Positions 26,019 through 36,792 of a stretch of DNA of 64,000 nucleotides are shown piece after piece. Position 1 is the stretch's first letter. Each line of letters starts with the position of its first letter. The notes beneath the pieces are model-generated. The model was given only the letters and a program-made list of their open reading frames with translations. It was not told where the DNA came from and did no database searches. The stretch spans positions 62,001 through 126,000 of the forward strand of contig JBNKVT010000021.1 of NCBI GenBank assembly GCA_050299335.1, in the 5' to 3' direction. Source of the stretch: JBNKVT01 sp050299335. GTDB taxonomy: Bacteria > Pseudomonadota > Alphaproteobacteria > Rhodobacterales > Rhodobacteraceae. A program made the translations under genes and the position numbers.

Positions 26019-26682
26019 TCTTGCAATTATTGGGGCCGGAACAGGAAAAGGCGCCAGGTGCTCAGACGCGGTCTTCGCATATGCCCTTGCGGACACTCCC
26101 TGACGCCTTCCTGAAACCTTCCACCCCAGAAGGGCATCCGGCCCAGATACGTGCCTTCCGAAGAAGGCCCGCTGCCGATCCAGTCCTAAGACCATCCCGA
26201 CGCGCCCTGACCTTGAAACCGGCCGATCAAGATCCCTGAGAACCTGAGCGATCTGACCCGTTTCTGAAACTCCTGTGGGAAAAGTCCGGTTCCGAAGTCC
26301 CGTTACCCCTCCCGCACGAGCCTCCGGCCCTTGCGCCCCACTTGAAGTCTTGCAACCTCTTGCGGTAAGGAGAGGTTCACAAAAGCATGCCTATCCCGCA
26401 AGAAAAATTTCATGCAACAAGCAAGTTTTCTGGGGATAAACTGTGGGCTTCTCTGTTGGTCCAGTTGTGGATGAATTCCGATTATTCGTGTCGATCAGAC
26501 GGATAGTCCGGGATAACCTCGATCCGTCAGAAAAAGGGCCAAATTCCTCACCGAAGCCCGGTTTCGGCACCTCGGAAGCCTGTGGCGCGGTTGCCAGATG
26601 ATTCGGCGTGATGGAATCGGCGGGTTTTCAGATCGGCAGGCGGCGTGGTATGTCAGTGGAGACGCTGGAAGAGGACAGGGCG
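26019..26682. other. gene-free region between sRNA candidate and lipoprotein pair
   Basis: No coding frame or RNA gene is evident. Two near-matches to the DnaA box occur (TGGGGATAA at 26431-26439 and TGTGGATGA at 26466-26474), too few and too weak to call an origin. The arms CTTGCGG (about 26360) and CCGCAAG (about 26396) could form a hairpin. Base composition is less G+C-rich than the neighbouring genes. Confidence 0.4.
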
Positions 26683-26826
26683 ATGAAGAAGCTTTTGACG
26701 ATGGCGGTGCTGGGCTGGGTTTTGGCGCTGGCATCGGGCTGCGTGCCGCTGGCAGTGGGGGCCGGGGCTGTGGTGGTGACGGATGAGATCATCGAGGATG
26801 ATCGCGGCGGGGACGGGCTGTTCTGA
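26683..26826 (+). CDS. tiny lipoprotein, paralogue 1
   Basis: A 47-residue predicted lipoprotein: MKK start, hydrophobic signal and lipobox LASGC (Cys20), then VPLAVGAGAVVVTDE and a short acidic tail ending GLF. GAGGACAGGG just upstream supports this ATG over in-frame ATGs further up. Its stop overlaps the start of the next gene (TGATG), and the two products share the SGC-P-VGAGA-VV-DE and GLF-end pattern. Function unknown. Confidence 0.7.
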   Translation: MKKLLTMAVLGWVLALASGCVPLAVGAGAVVVTDEIIEDDRGGDGLF

Positions 26827-26957
26827 TGTGGAAGATTCTGGCGCTGATCGGGGTGATCCTGGTCTCGGGCTGCACACCGGTCGTGGTCGGGGCCGGAGCG
26901 GCCGTGGTGGCCGACGAGGTGGCCGAGCGGAAAAACGGCGGCAGAGGGCTGTTCTGA
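26826..26957 (+). CDS. tiny lipoprotein, paralogue 2
   Basis: A 43-residue predicted lipoprotein: MWKILALIGVILVSGC (lipobox VSGC, Cys16), followed by TPVVVGAGAAVVADEVAE and ending GLF. The ATG overlaps the preceding stop by one base, so translation is probably coupled. It is clearly a tandem duplicate of the preceding gene. Both mature peptides are under 30 residues and would be anchored in a membrane. Function unknown. Confidence 0.68.
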   Translation: MWKILALIGVILVSGCTPVVVGAGAAVVADEVAERKNGGRGLF

Positions 26958-27337
26958 GGATCTTGCCGCGCGTGCAAGATGTCCGAACGCGCGATCCAGC
27001 CCGGCAACGAGCTTTCGGTCATGCGAACGTTGCGGGGTTTCGAAATCCGCCGCATCCAGCCCCGCCGATGCTGGGCGCCTGAGCAAAACCGGATCAGATT
27101 GAATCAATCTGATCCCAGGATTTTGCTCAAACATTTGAATCTGGAGCAAAATTCTTTTTTCAGACTGATTCAGTCTGAAACGATTTTGGTCTACGGCGTA
27201 TTGCGCCTGACCGGATTCACTTATTCATTCCGATCCGCGAGGCAGCGTTTGCGCAGCAAATGCGTTCGCGGTTTGGAATGAATTCGATTTGGCGCAAAAT
27301 GCTATAGTCCGGCAGGGCCGTATGGCGTGGCGGCTGC
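26958..27337. repeat. intergenic palindrome cluster and REP-like copy 2
   Basis: No gene. At about 27083-27127 the sequence GATCAGATTGAATCAATCTGATC is flanked by inverted AAAACC/GGATTTT arms; a second palindrome, CAGACTGATTCAGTCTG, lies at about 27162-27178. A hairpin with arms ATTCATTCC/GGAATGAAT spans about 27227-27285. It runs into the GGAATGAATTCGATTTGG block (27277 on) that is also at 25801. A cluster of REP-type elements downstream of both flanking transcripts. Confidence 0.6.
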
Positions 27338-27898
27338 TTATTCCGGCTCGATCCGACCGCCTGACGCTTCTATGGCCGGCCCGACGCGCTCGGCCAGCAC
27401 CCGTTGGGTCACCGGCCCCGCGAACCGCAGCACGACCCGGCCGGTTCCGTCGATGACAAAGGTCTCCGGCACGCCGTAAACGCCCCAGTCGATCCCTGTC
27501 CGTCCGCCTTCATCGGTGCCGATGGCGGCATAGGGATTGCCGAGTTCGTCGAGGAAGGCCCGGGCGTTGTCGGGATTGTCCTTGTAGTTCACCCCGATGA
27601 TCGTCACCCCGCGCCGCGCCAGCTCCGCGAGCGTCGGATGCTCCACCCGGCAGGGTCCGCACCAGCTGGCCCAGAAATTCACCAGTTTCACACCTGGTGC
27701 AGTCAGCGCCTCTCGGTTGGGGGCGGGGATATCCGCGCTCAGGGCGGGCAGGTCCAGAGCCGGGGCCAGCCTGCCCTCCAGCGCGCTGGGCAGCTCGTCG
27801 CGGCCGGCGCGGGAATTGCCGAAGGCGAATGCCAGGAGCAGCACCACGAAGATCACCGGCGGCAGGATCAGGAGCCAGTTGAACCGCCGCTCAGCCAT
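27338..27898 (-). CDS. ccmG: thiol:disulfide interchange protein CcmG (DsbE)
   Basis: A 186-residue membrane-anchored periplasmic thioredoxin-like protein of cytochrome c maturation. One N-terminal helix (residues 7-27), then the thioredoxin fold with Cys80 and Cys83 (WASWCGPC) and the cis-proline region GVPETFVID. It reduces apocytochrome c haem-binding cysteines. Its start overlaps the end of ccmD, and it is the last gene of the minus-strand ccm run. Confidence 0.96.
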   Translation of the reverse strand: MAERRFNWLLILPPVIFVVLLLAFAFGNSRAGRDELPSALEGRLAPALDLPALSADIPAPNREALTAPGVKLVNFWASWCGPCRVEHPTLAELARRGVTIIGVNYKDNPDNARAFLDELGNPYAAIGTDEGGRTGIDWGVYGVPETFVIDGTGRVVLRFAGPVTQRVLAERVGPAIEASGGRIEPE

Positions 27899-28052
27899 CG
27901 GTCTTGTCCTTCATCTGTTCCTCCAGCCGCGCCAGCCGCCGTTTCGCCGCCCGCGCCTCCGCCCAGGTCACCAGCACCAGCCCGGCGAGGATCGCCAAGG
28001 CCGAGACGTAGGCGCCGAGGACCACAAAGGCGTGTTTGCCGAGATCGGGCAT
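27891..28052 (-). CDS. ccmD: haem exporter protein CcmD
   Basis: A 53-residue small membrane protein: start MPDLGKHAFVVLGAYV, one transmembrane helix (residues 9-30), then a basic cytoplasmic tail (RAAKRRLARLEEQMKDK). CcmD joins the CcmABC complex and helps release haem-loaded CcmE. The position is exactly as expected: it starts 3 bases after ccmC stops and overlaps ccmG by 8 bases. Confidence 0.92.
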   Translation of the reverse strand: MPDLGKHAFVVLGAYVSALAILAGLVLVTWAEARAAKRRLARLEEQMKDKTDG

Positions 28053-28055
28053 CGG

Positions 28056-28778
28056 TCAGCCCAGCCTCTGCATCAGCGCACCGATCCGGCGGGTGCGGAT
28101 TCCGGTGCGGGTGCGGATCAGCAGAAGCGTGACGAAAAGCAGCACGAACCCGGCGATCGAAACGACCAGCGGGTACCAGAAGACGTCGGCGACATTCTCC
28201 TCTGCATCCAGCGACAGCGAGGCGCCCTGGTGCAGGCCCTGGTTCCAGAACAGCACCGCATAGCGCGACATCAGCGCGAAGACCGAGCCGACCATGCACA
28301 GGACCGAGGTCAGGTCGGCGTTTTTCTCGGGGTCCTCGACCGCTCCGGCCAGGGCGATATAGCCGAGATAGAAGGCAAACAGCACCGCGAACGAGGTCAG
28401 ACGCGGATCCCAGGCCCAATAGGTGCCCCAGGTCGGCTGACCCCAGAAGGCGCCTGTGAGGATCGCCACAACGGTCATGGTCGCGCCGATGGGCGCGGCG
28501 GCCCGTGCGGCCACGGCCGAAACATGATGCCGCCGCACCAGCCAGATCAGCGAGGCGGCCAGCATCATCAGCCAGCAATTGATCGCGACAAAGGCCGATG
28601 GCACGTGGATATAGAGAATCCGCGCCGTCGCCCCCATCCGGGAATCGTCCGGCGTGGCGAAGAACCCCCAGCCGAGCCCCAGGCCCAGGCAAAGCACGGT
28701 CAGCACGGCCAGCGGCGGCAGCACCCGGCCGCTCAGGGCCATGAATTCCACGGGATTGGCGTATCTCCAGATCGACAT
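28056..28778 (-). CDS. ccmC: haem exporter protein CcmC
   Basis: A 240-residue inner-membrane protein with six transmembrane helices and the periplasmic tryptophan-rich haem-handling motif (WGTYWAWDPRLTS, about residues 117-129). Conserved histidines lie in the loops before and after it (YIHVPSAF near residue 57). It attaches haem to CcmE. Downstream ccmD and ccmG are tightly linked. Upstream, the usual neighbour ccmB is separated by a c-di-GMP gene. Confidence 0.96.
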   Translation of the reverse strand: MSIWRYANPVEFMALSGRVLPPLAVLTVLCLGLGLGWGFFATPDDSRMGATARILYIHVPSAFVAINCWLMMLAASLIWLVRRHHVSAVAARAAAPIGATMTVVAILTGAFWGQPTWGTYWAWDPRLTSFAVLFAFYLGYIALAGAVEDPEKNADLTSVLCMVGSVFALMSRYAVLFWNQGLHQGASLSLDAEENVADVFWYPLVVSIAGFVLLFVTLLLIRTRTGIRTRRIGALMQRLG

Positions 28779-28936
28779 GACGCTTGGTATCGCGCGGCCT
28801 GCCCCGTGGCAATGGCAAGCTCCTTCACGGACCGGTCACCGGGACCCGCAGGCCCAGCGGCGAAGCGTCTCCGCCGCGCCCGTTGGCGCCAGGCTGAGGT
28901 CCCCACCCCCTGCGTTGGGCTGACTTGGGGACGGCT

Positions 28937-31114
28937 CTATTCCCCCGCCACCCGCAGCGATTGCGGTGGCATCGGCGGCAGGCCCTCGCGCCAGGTCTGA
29001 TTGCGGACGAATTCGATCAGGGCCGGCGAGGACATCGGCCTGCCATAGCCGAACCCCTGCAGGACGTCGCAGCCGCGCGAATTCAGCCACATGCCGTGCT
29101 CATGGGTCTCGACCCCTTCTGCCACCACGCCGACATTCAGCGAATGCCCGATCTCGATGATCGACCCGACAAGGGCGCGGGCATCGGCGCTTTCCAGGAT
29201 CGGAAAGATGAATTGCTGGTCGATCTTGATCCGCGTCGGCTGCAGCCGGATCAGCGAGATCAGCGAGGAATGGCCGGTGCCGAAATCGTCCAGTTCGATC
29301 CCGCAGCCCATTTCCTTCAGCTGATCGAGGTTGAAAGCCAGAAGGTCGTCCTTGTCGTCCAGAAAGATCGATTCCAGCAATTCGATGGTCAGCCGCCGCG
29401 AATCGATCCCCGCCCGGGCGATATCGCCGACGAAATCCGTCTGTTTCAGCCGCTCGCCCGAGACATTGACCGAGACTTTCGGCACCTCGATCCCGGCCCG
29501 GTCCCAGGCGTCGCAATCCTGGGCCACCCGCTCCAGAACCGCCTCGTCGAGCGCGTGCACCAGGTTGGCCCGCTCCGCCACATCCATGAAGAAATAGGGG
29601 GTCAGGATGCCGCGCTCGGGATGGTCCCAGCGTACCAGTGCCTCGACCCCGGTCAGCTGCAGCGTGCCTGCATCGAATTGCGGTTGGTAGAAGGCCAGGA
29701 ACTCGCCCGATTCGAGGGCGCGGCGGATGTCGTCGGCGGTACGCTTGCGCCGGACGATTTCCTCCTGCAGTTCGGCGGTGAAAAGGGTCCAGCGGTTCCG
29801 GCCGGCCTGTTTGGCCTGATAGAGCGCGATATCGGCATTGATCAGATATTGCCGCGGGTCGTCATGTTCATTGTCGGCGATCGCGACACCGGCACTGGCC
29901 CCGAACCAGCATTCCTGACCCTTGTAGGAGACCGGTTCGCGCATCCGTTCGATGATCCGGCTCGCCAGCGCGGCCAGCTGGTCGGAATCGGTTTCCTCGG
30001 TAAGGATGACGAATTCGTCGCCACCGACCCTGGCCACGAAATCGTCACGCGCGAGGCATCCCCGAAGATTCTGCGCCGCCACCTTGAGAATCATGTCGCC
30101 CGCATCATGGCCGAAAGCATCGTTGATCTCCTTGAAGCGGTCGAGATCGATATGCAGCACGCCGAAGGGCTTGTGGCGGGCCTTGCCACCGCCGACCCGA
30201 ACCGAGAGCTCCTGATTCAGATAGCGCCGGTTGGCGAGTTCCGTCAGATCGTCATGCAGCGAGGCATATTCGTTCCGCGCCCGCGCCCGGTCGAGATCGA
30301 AGGCGTAGCGCTCGAGCGCCTCTTTCTGGCGCAGGGTTTCGGTGACTTCGATTCTCAGGCTCACCAGGTCGTCCCGCGAGGTGCGCCGTTCGATCATCTT
30401 GTAGAACCGGCCGTGACCGATTTCGGCGATATGGTCCGCGCCGGGATTGCGGAAATTCTCCATCCGACCGGCGATCCAGGCCTCCTTGTCCCCCGTGGCC
30501 GTTGGATAAAGGCCCTCCTGCAGATTGTTGCGGATCAGGTCTTCATACCTGACCCCGGGTCTGATCATCTCGCGCGAGACTTCGTTCTGCTGGAGGTATT
30601 TTTCGTTGCACATCACCAGCCGGTCATCGCCGTCATAGATCACGAAAGCGTCGTCCAGCGCCTCGATCGCCTGCACCAGCCGGTCCTGCGCCTGCTCGGC
30701 CCGACCCTTGGCCTCCTCAAGCTCGCAGGCGGCCTGTTTCTGCGCGGTGACGTCGCGCAGGACGCAGATCCAGAAGCGGAAGGTGCCGGTCTCGTCACGC
30801 AAGGGTTCCCAGGACATTTCCACCCAATAGGGCGTGCCGTCCTTGCGGTTGGTCTGCATCTCGTTGATGAAGCTTTCCCAGTTCATCAACTGGTCGATGA
30901 TTTCGAGATGCCGCGCCCGGTCGGTATCCTTGCCGACCAGGAAGCGTGCCGGCTGGCCGACGGTTTCGTCGAAACTGTAGCCGGTCATCCGCTCGAAAGC
31001 TGGATTGCACCAGCGCAGGGTCATCACTGCGCCGTCGGTCAGGTCGACATCGGCGATCAGGATCGCCTCGGAGGTAAATGCCCCCACATTCTGAACAACG
31101 GACTCGATCTTCAT
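28937..31114 (-). CDS. PAS-GGDEF-EAL cyclic-di-GMP enzyme within the ccm gene run
   Basis: A 725-residue soluble protein. An N-terminal PAS/LOV-like domain (residues 10-130, WCNPAFERMTGYS) is followed by a second PAS-like domain (145-260), a GGDEF domain with intact GGDEF at 364-368, and an EAL domain with EAL at 491-493, ELLES, DDFGTG and AEGVET. Both active sites look complete. The first PAS lacks the LOV cysteine motif (it reads NPAFERMTGYS and later VGKDTDRA), so flavin photosensing is not indicated. It is paralogous to the 3787-5988 protein. It lies between ccmB and ccmC with 142- and 158-base gaps, so it may have its own promoter. Confidence 0.94.
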   Translation of the reverse strand: MKIESVVQNVGAFTSEAILIADVDLTDGAVMTLRWCNPAFERMTGYSFDETVGQPARFLVGKDTDRARHLEIIDQLMNWESFINEMQTNRKDGTPYWVEMSWEPLRDETGTFRFWICVLRDVTAQKQAACELEEAKGRAEQAQDRLVQAIEALDDAFVIYDGDDRLVMCNEKYLQQNEVSREMIRPGVRYEDLIRNNLQEGLYPTATGDKEAWIAGRMENFRNPGADHIAEIGHGRFYKMIERRTSRDDLVSLRIEVTETLRQKEALERYAFDLDRARARNEYASLHDDLTELANRRYLNQELSVRVGGGKARHKPFGVLHIDLDRFKEINDAFGHDAGDMILKVAAQNLRGCLARDDFVARVGGDEFVILTEETDSDQLAALASRIIERMREPVSYKGQECWFGASAGVAIADNEHDDPRQYLINADIALYQAKQAGRNRWTLFTAELQEEIVRRKRTADDIRRALESGEFLAFYQPQFDAGTLQLTGVEALVRWDHPERGILTPYFFMDVAERANLVHALDEAVLERVAQDCDAWDRAGIEVPKVSVNVSGERLKQTDFVGDIARAGIDSRRLTIELLESIFLDDKDDLLAFNLDQLKEMGCGIELDDFGTGHSSLISLIRLQPTRIKIDQQFIFPILESADARALVGSIIEIGHSLNVGVVAEGVETHEHGMWLNSRGCDVLQGFGYGRPMSSPALIEFVRNQTWREGLPPMPPQSLRVAGE

Positions 31115-31256
31115 CTGGCTGAGACTTCCCCTTACCAGGGCGCGAGGTTAGGAAGAATTTGTGAACAATTGTTCAACACGTTCGCGTTTGTTCGGGTTTT
31201 GTCGCGCGCCTGTTTCGCCTTTGGGTGAATTGCCCCGCGAATTTCTTTCGATCCCC

Positions 31257-31922
31257 TTAACGCAACTGGACCCGCAGCACCCAGGCGGTGGCCGCCGGTG
31301 CGATCGCGAGGCAAACGAGGCTCACCCCACCGAGGACGGCAAGGACGGGCACCGGGTTGCCGCCGGTCGCGGCGCGAAGGATGATGAGCCCGCCGAAGAT
31401 CAGCGTCGGAACGTAAAGCGGCAGCACCAGCACCGACAGCACCAACCCGCCGCGCCGCAGCCCCATGGTCAGCGCCGCGCCGAAGGCTCCGAGGAAACTC
31501 AGCGCCGGTGTGCCGCAGACGAGCGCCAGGACCAGCCATCCCAGCGCGCTGCCGGGCAGGTTCAGCGTCAGCGACATCAGCGGGGCGAGCACCACCAGCG
31601 GCAGCCCGGTGGTCAGCCAATGGGCGGCCGCTTTCACCGCGACCACGCCGGACAGCGGCAGGGGCGACAGGACAAGGATATCGAGCGTGCCGTCCTCGGC
31701 ATCGCTCAGAAACAGCCGGTCGAGCGACAGAAGACAGGCCAGGAGCGCCCCGATCCACAGGATGCCCGGGGCGATCTTCGCAAGGATATCGGCATCGGGA
31801 CCCACACCCAGCGGCACCAGCAGCACCAGAATGAAATAGAAGGCCAACCCCTGCGCCGCGCCGCCGCCGGCGCGCAGGGCCAGGCGCAATTCCCGCGCCA
31901 GAAGGGCCGTATAACTTCTCAC
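31257..31922 (-). CDS. ccmB: haem exporter protein CcmB
   Basis: A 221-residue ABC-transporter membrane subunit of the cytochrome c maturation complex, with six predicted transmembrane helices and the family motif LFLSDAEDGTLD (about residues 71-82). With CcmA it powers release of holo-CcmE. Its first four bases overlap the ccmA stop (ATGA), showing translational coupling. Confidence 0.95.
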   Translation of the reverse strand: MRSYTALLARELRLALRAGGGAAQGLAFYFILVLLVPLGVGPDADILAKIAPGILWIGALLACLLSLDRLFLSDAEDGTLDILVLSPLPLSGVVAVKAAAHWLTTGLPLVVLAPLMSLTLNLPGSALGWLVLALVCGTPALSFLGAFGAALTMGLRRGGLVLSVLVLPLYVPTLIFGGLIILRAATGGNPVPVLAVLGGVSLVCLAIAPAATAWVLRVQLR

Positions 31923-32569
31923 CCGAAAGCGCCCGTCATTGAGAACCCGCCAAAGGGATCGGTCGCCTGCGTGCCGCGATACGGCTCGATTTGCAACTCA
32001 TCCGCTCTCAGCCCCAGATCGGTATGGGTCGCGATCACCGCCATCCCGCCGCTGTCGAGATGCGCCGTGACCGCGCCGATCAGGGCCGCAGCGCTTGCCG
32101 TGTCGAGCGAAACGGTCGGCTCGTCCAGCAACCACAGATCCCGTCGCGCCAGCAACAGCCGCGCCAGCCCCAGCCTCCGCTTCTGCCCCGCCGAACACAT
32201 CCCCGCCGGCCGATCGGCGAGCGCCGTCAGGTTCATCGCCGCCATCGCCGCCGGTGGCGCGCCACCGAAGAGCCCGGCCCAGAATTCCAGATTCTCCGCC
32301 ACGCTCAGTTGCGGCTTGACCGCGTCGAGATGCCCGGCATAGGCCACCCGCTCGTCCCAGCCATCCCGGTCCTGCGGCGAGATCCCTTCCAGCCGCATCG
32401 TCCCCTCAAAGGGCACCAGCCCGGCCAGCACCCGCAACAGCGTGGTCTTCCCCGCCCCGTTCGGTCCACGCAGCATCAATGCCCGCCCCGCCGCCAGCGA
32501 AAAGCCGAGCCCGTCCAGCACCAGCCGGCCGCCGCGCACGCATCGCAGATTTTCAACCTCAAGTCCCAT
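31919..32569 (-). CDS. ccmA: haem exporter ATP-binding protein CcmA
   Basis: A 216-residue ABC ATPase. Walker A is GPNGAGKTT (about residue 35), the signature motif is CSAGQKRRLGLARL and Walker B is LWLLDEP. CcmA drives the CcmABCD complex in cytochrome c biogenesis. It is the first gene of the minus-strand ccm group and overlaps ccmB by four bases. Confidence 0.96.
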   Translation of the reverse strand: MGLEVENLRCVRGGRLVLDGLGFSLAAGRALMLRGPNGAGKTTLLRVLAGLVPFEGTMRLEGISPQDRDGWDERVAYAGHLDAVKPQLSVAENLEFWAGLFGGAPPAAMAAMNLTALADRPAGMCSAGQKRRLGLARLLLARRDLWLLDEPTVSLDTASAAALIGAVTAHLDSGGMAVIATHTDLGLRADELQIEPYRGTQATDPFGGFSMTGAFG

Positions 32570-32963
32570 CCGTCCACTCCTAGAGCACCCGCCGCCGCAA
32601 GGGAACCACGCCGATAAAAGGCTCAGGTTTTGCCATTCCGGAGAAATGCGTCAAATCCAGCCTCCATCGGGAAATCCTCGCCTTCAACTCCAAACCCTTC
32701 CGCCCGGGCCCCGAAATCTTTGCAAGATTTCGACCGCTTTCTTTCGAAGAAAGCGGCCCCTCGAAGGCGGGGTCAGGGTCCCGGTCTGAAGCGATCACCC
32801 CTCCCATGCGCAGAAAGCTGATCCATCTGCCCGGATTTTTTGCACCGCAGTAATTTTTTTGTATGCAATTGTACACTATCAACGCCTTCACCCTTGCAGC
32901 CCTTACCGGATTGAGGCATAGCAGCCTTGAATTCCGCCACAGCCAGACAGCCGGAGGCCCTTC
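32570..32963. repeat. intergenic region with twin-hairpin repeat and acnA control region
   Basis: A 394-base divergent gap. Two adjacent hairpins at 32711-32760 (GAAATCTTTGcAAGATTTC and CCGCTTTCTTcGAAGAAAGCGG) are the inverted counterpart of the unit at 10457-10504. The right half is A+T-rich and includes a palindrome near acnA. No gene is seen. Confidence 0.6.
32859..32876. promoter_or_regulatory. candidate operator upstream of acnA
   Basis: TTGTATGCAATTGTACAC is a near-perfect inverted repeat (GTATGCAAT with its imperfect complement ATTGTACAC) in an A+T-rich stretch 88 bases before the aconitase start. Its form resembles GntR-type operators. The regulator is not known. Confidence 0.4.
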
Positions 32964-35654
<2,691 letters not shown>

Positions 35655-35659
35655 CCGGA

Positions 35660-35745
35660 TTCGTAGGATGGGTGGTTCCGCGCCACCGGCGCGGGTTCAC
35701 CCATCGCCCTTGAGCGCCCGTAGGGTGCGTGGTTTCACGCACCAT
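35660..35745. repeat. hairpin repeats after acnA (GTAGGGTGCGTG family)
   Basis: Two hairpins: GATGGGTG/CACCCATC around 35667-35706, and GGTGCGTGG-tt-TCACGCACC at 35724-35743, preceded by GTAG. The second unit recurs twice, facing itself, at 62172-62191 and 62219-62238 near phaA/phaB. It may serve as a bidirectional terminator. Confidence 0.6.
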
Positions 35746-35857
35746 TCGTCATGAAAATTCACGAGATTCCTTCGCATGACGCTCACCTCACTGCGATGCG
35801 CCATTCTCGATGCCGCCGAATATCGAGCCCAGGATACGCATCCTGCCCCTCCCCGCC

Positions 35858-36280
35858 TCAAACCCTCCCCCGCGTCACCCGCGCCGCACATTCCTTCAGC
35901 GCCGCTACCAACCGCCGAAACCCGCCCTTCGACATCCGTCCATAAACGAACCCGCCCCCCGGAGCCGACGGCCGCAGGTCATACCCCGGCCAGTCGAAAG
36001 CATTCAGATCGCGCAGGCAGACCCAATGCGCCGCCCCGTCCAGACCCATTTCGCGGCATTCCTCCGGCGTCAGCTCCAGATGATACCGCGCCGCGCCCGG
36101 ACTGGGCGGGGAATGGGTAGCTGCGACCAGCCAGACCCGCTTGTTGACACCCTCGCCCACCACGACCACCACCGCGCATGGCCGGGCCTTGCGCCCCGTC
36201 TCGCGTCCCGCCTCCGCCTCTTCCCGGAACAGAAACTCATAGCCGATGACGAGGCCCGGTTTCGGGTCAGGCAGGCTCAA
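35858..36280 (-). CDS. PemK/MazF-like toxin of a type II toxin-antitoxin pair
   Basis: A 140-residue protein resembling alphaproteobacterial PemK-like growth inhibitors: an N-terminal PKPGLVIGYEFLFREEAEAGRE segment then RKARPCAVVVVV, a beta-barrel core and WLVAATHSPP. MazF/PemK proteins are mRNA endonucleases. The start codon appears to be TTG, 3 bases after the antitoxin stop, with no better alternative. Family assignment is by eye and moderate; the pairing with a Phd-type gene supports it. Confidence 0.7.
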   Translation of the reverse strand: MSLPDPKPGLVIGYEFLFREEAEAGRETGRKARPCAVVVVVGEGVNKRVWLVAATHSPPSPGAARYHLELTPEECREMGLDGAAHWVCLRDLNAFDWPGYDLRPSAPGGGFVYGRMSKGGFRRLVAALKECAARVTRGRV

Positions 36281-36283
36281 GGG

Positions 36284-36532
36284 TCAGTCTTCGTAAGTCT
36301 CGGCCGCCTTGTCGAGCGCGTCGAAGAACGCCTCCCCGGCCTCTTCCAGCCGAATGAACTCCCGTCTCTGCCGCCGAAGTTCCTCCAACTCCTCCAGCAC
36401 CGCCGGAGACACGAAAGCCCCCACGGTGCGTTTGTGGCTGCGCACAGTGATCACTCCGTGCTCCCGCACGTCTTCCTTCATTTGCGGAAAGTTGCGGGCA
36501 AATTCGGTGGCGCTGACATCGATTCGGCGCAT
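36284..36532 (-). CDS. Phd/YefM-family antitoxin
   Basis: An 82-residue protein. The first 50 residues match the Phd/YefM DNA-binding fold (ISATEFARNF-like start, VITVRSHKRTVGAFVSP). The C-terminal part is a charged helix that would wrap the toxin. A perfect GGAGGT site precedes the ATG. Near-palindromic GTAATTTAC and GTAATATAC sequences at about 36553-36583 are likely autoregulatory operators. It is followed by the toxin 3 bases later. Confidence 0.82.
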   Translation of the reverse strand: MRRIDVSATEFARNFPQMKEDVREHGVITVRSHKRTVGAFVSPAVLEELEELRRQRREFIRLEEAGEAFFDALDKAAETYED

Positions 36533-36552
36533 CTCGGACCTCCTTGAAGACC

Positions 36553-36583
36553 CCGTAATATACAGAAAATACGTAATTTACGC
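36553..36583. promoter_or_regulatory. probable antitoxin operator
   Basis: Repeated CGTAATATAC and CGTAATTTACGC blocks lie 20-50 bases upstream of the antitoxin start in a locally A+T-rich stretch. Such repeats normally bind the antitoxin/toxin complex for autorepression. Confidence 0.4.
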
Positions 36584-36657
36584 AATACTGCCTCTCTCCT
36601 TGCGAAATTAACCCTCAATCAATCCTTTTCTCCAACAAAACCAATCCCATCCCCATC

Positions 36658-36673
36658 TTTGCACGCGTGCAAA
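36658..36673. promoter_or_regulatory. perfect 16-bp palindrome TTTGCACGCGTGCAAA
   Basis: The perfect palindrome extends imperfectly to about 36652-36680 (CCCAT and ATGGG arms). It sits in the 260-base gap between the antitoxin and pgi. It could be a regulator site or a short dispersed repeat; nothing in the sequence decides which. Confidence 0.45.
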
Positions 36674-36792
36674 GCATGGGATGGCTGCGCCGAAAAGGGC
36701 GCGGAACGGCAGCTGCCCGCGCCCCGGCGAGAAAGGACGTTGGGGTTCGGGGCAGCGCGGACTTGCCGTTGTCCAACCAGGCTGGACCCGCG

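Noticed and set aside
25758..26195. Minus-strand 145-codon frame over the sRNA region
   Set aside because: Composition is unlike a protein (Cys/Ser/Thr-rich), it has no ribosome site, and it covers a terminator whose T tract is on the opposite strand.
26431..26474. DnaA-box-like sequences suggesting a replication origin
   Set aside because: Only two one-mismatch boxes, with no dnaA, hemE, parAB or repABC genes nearby and no clear A+T-rich unwinding element.
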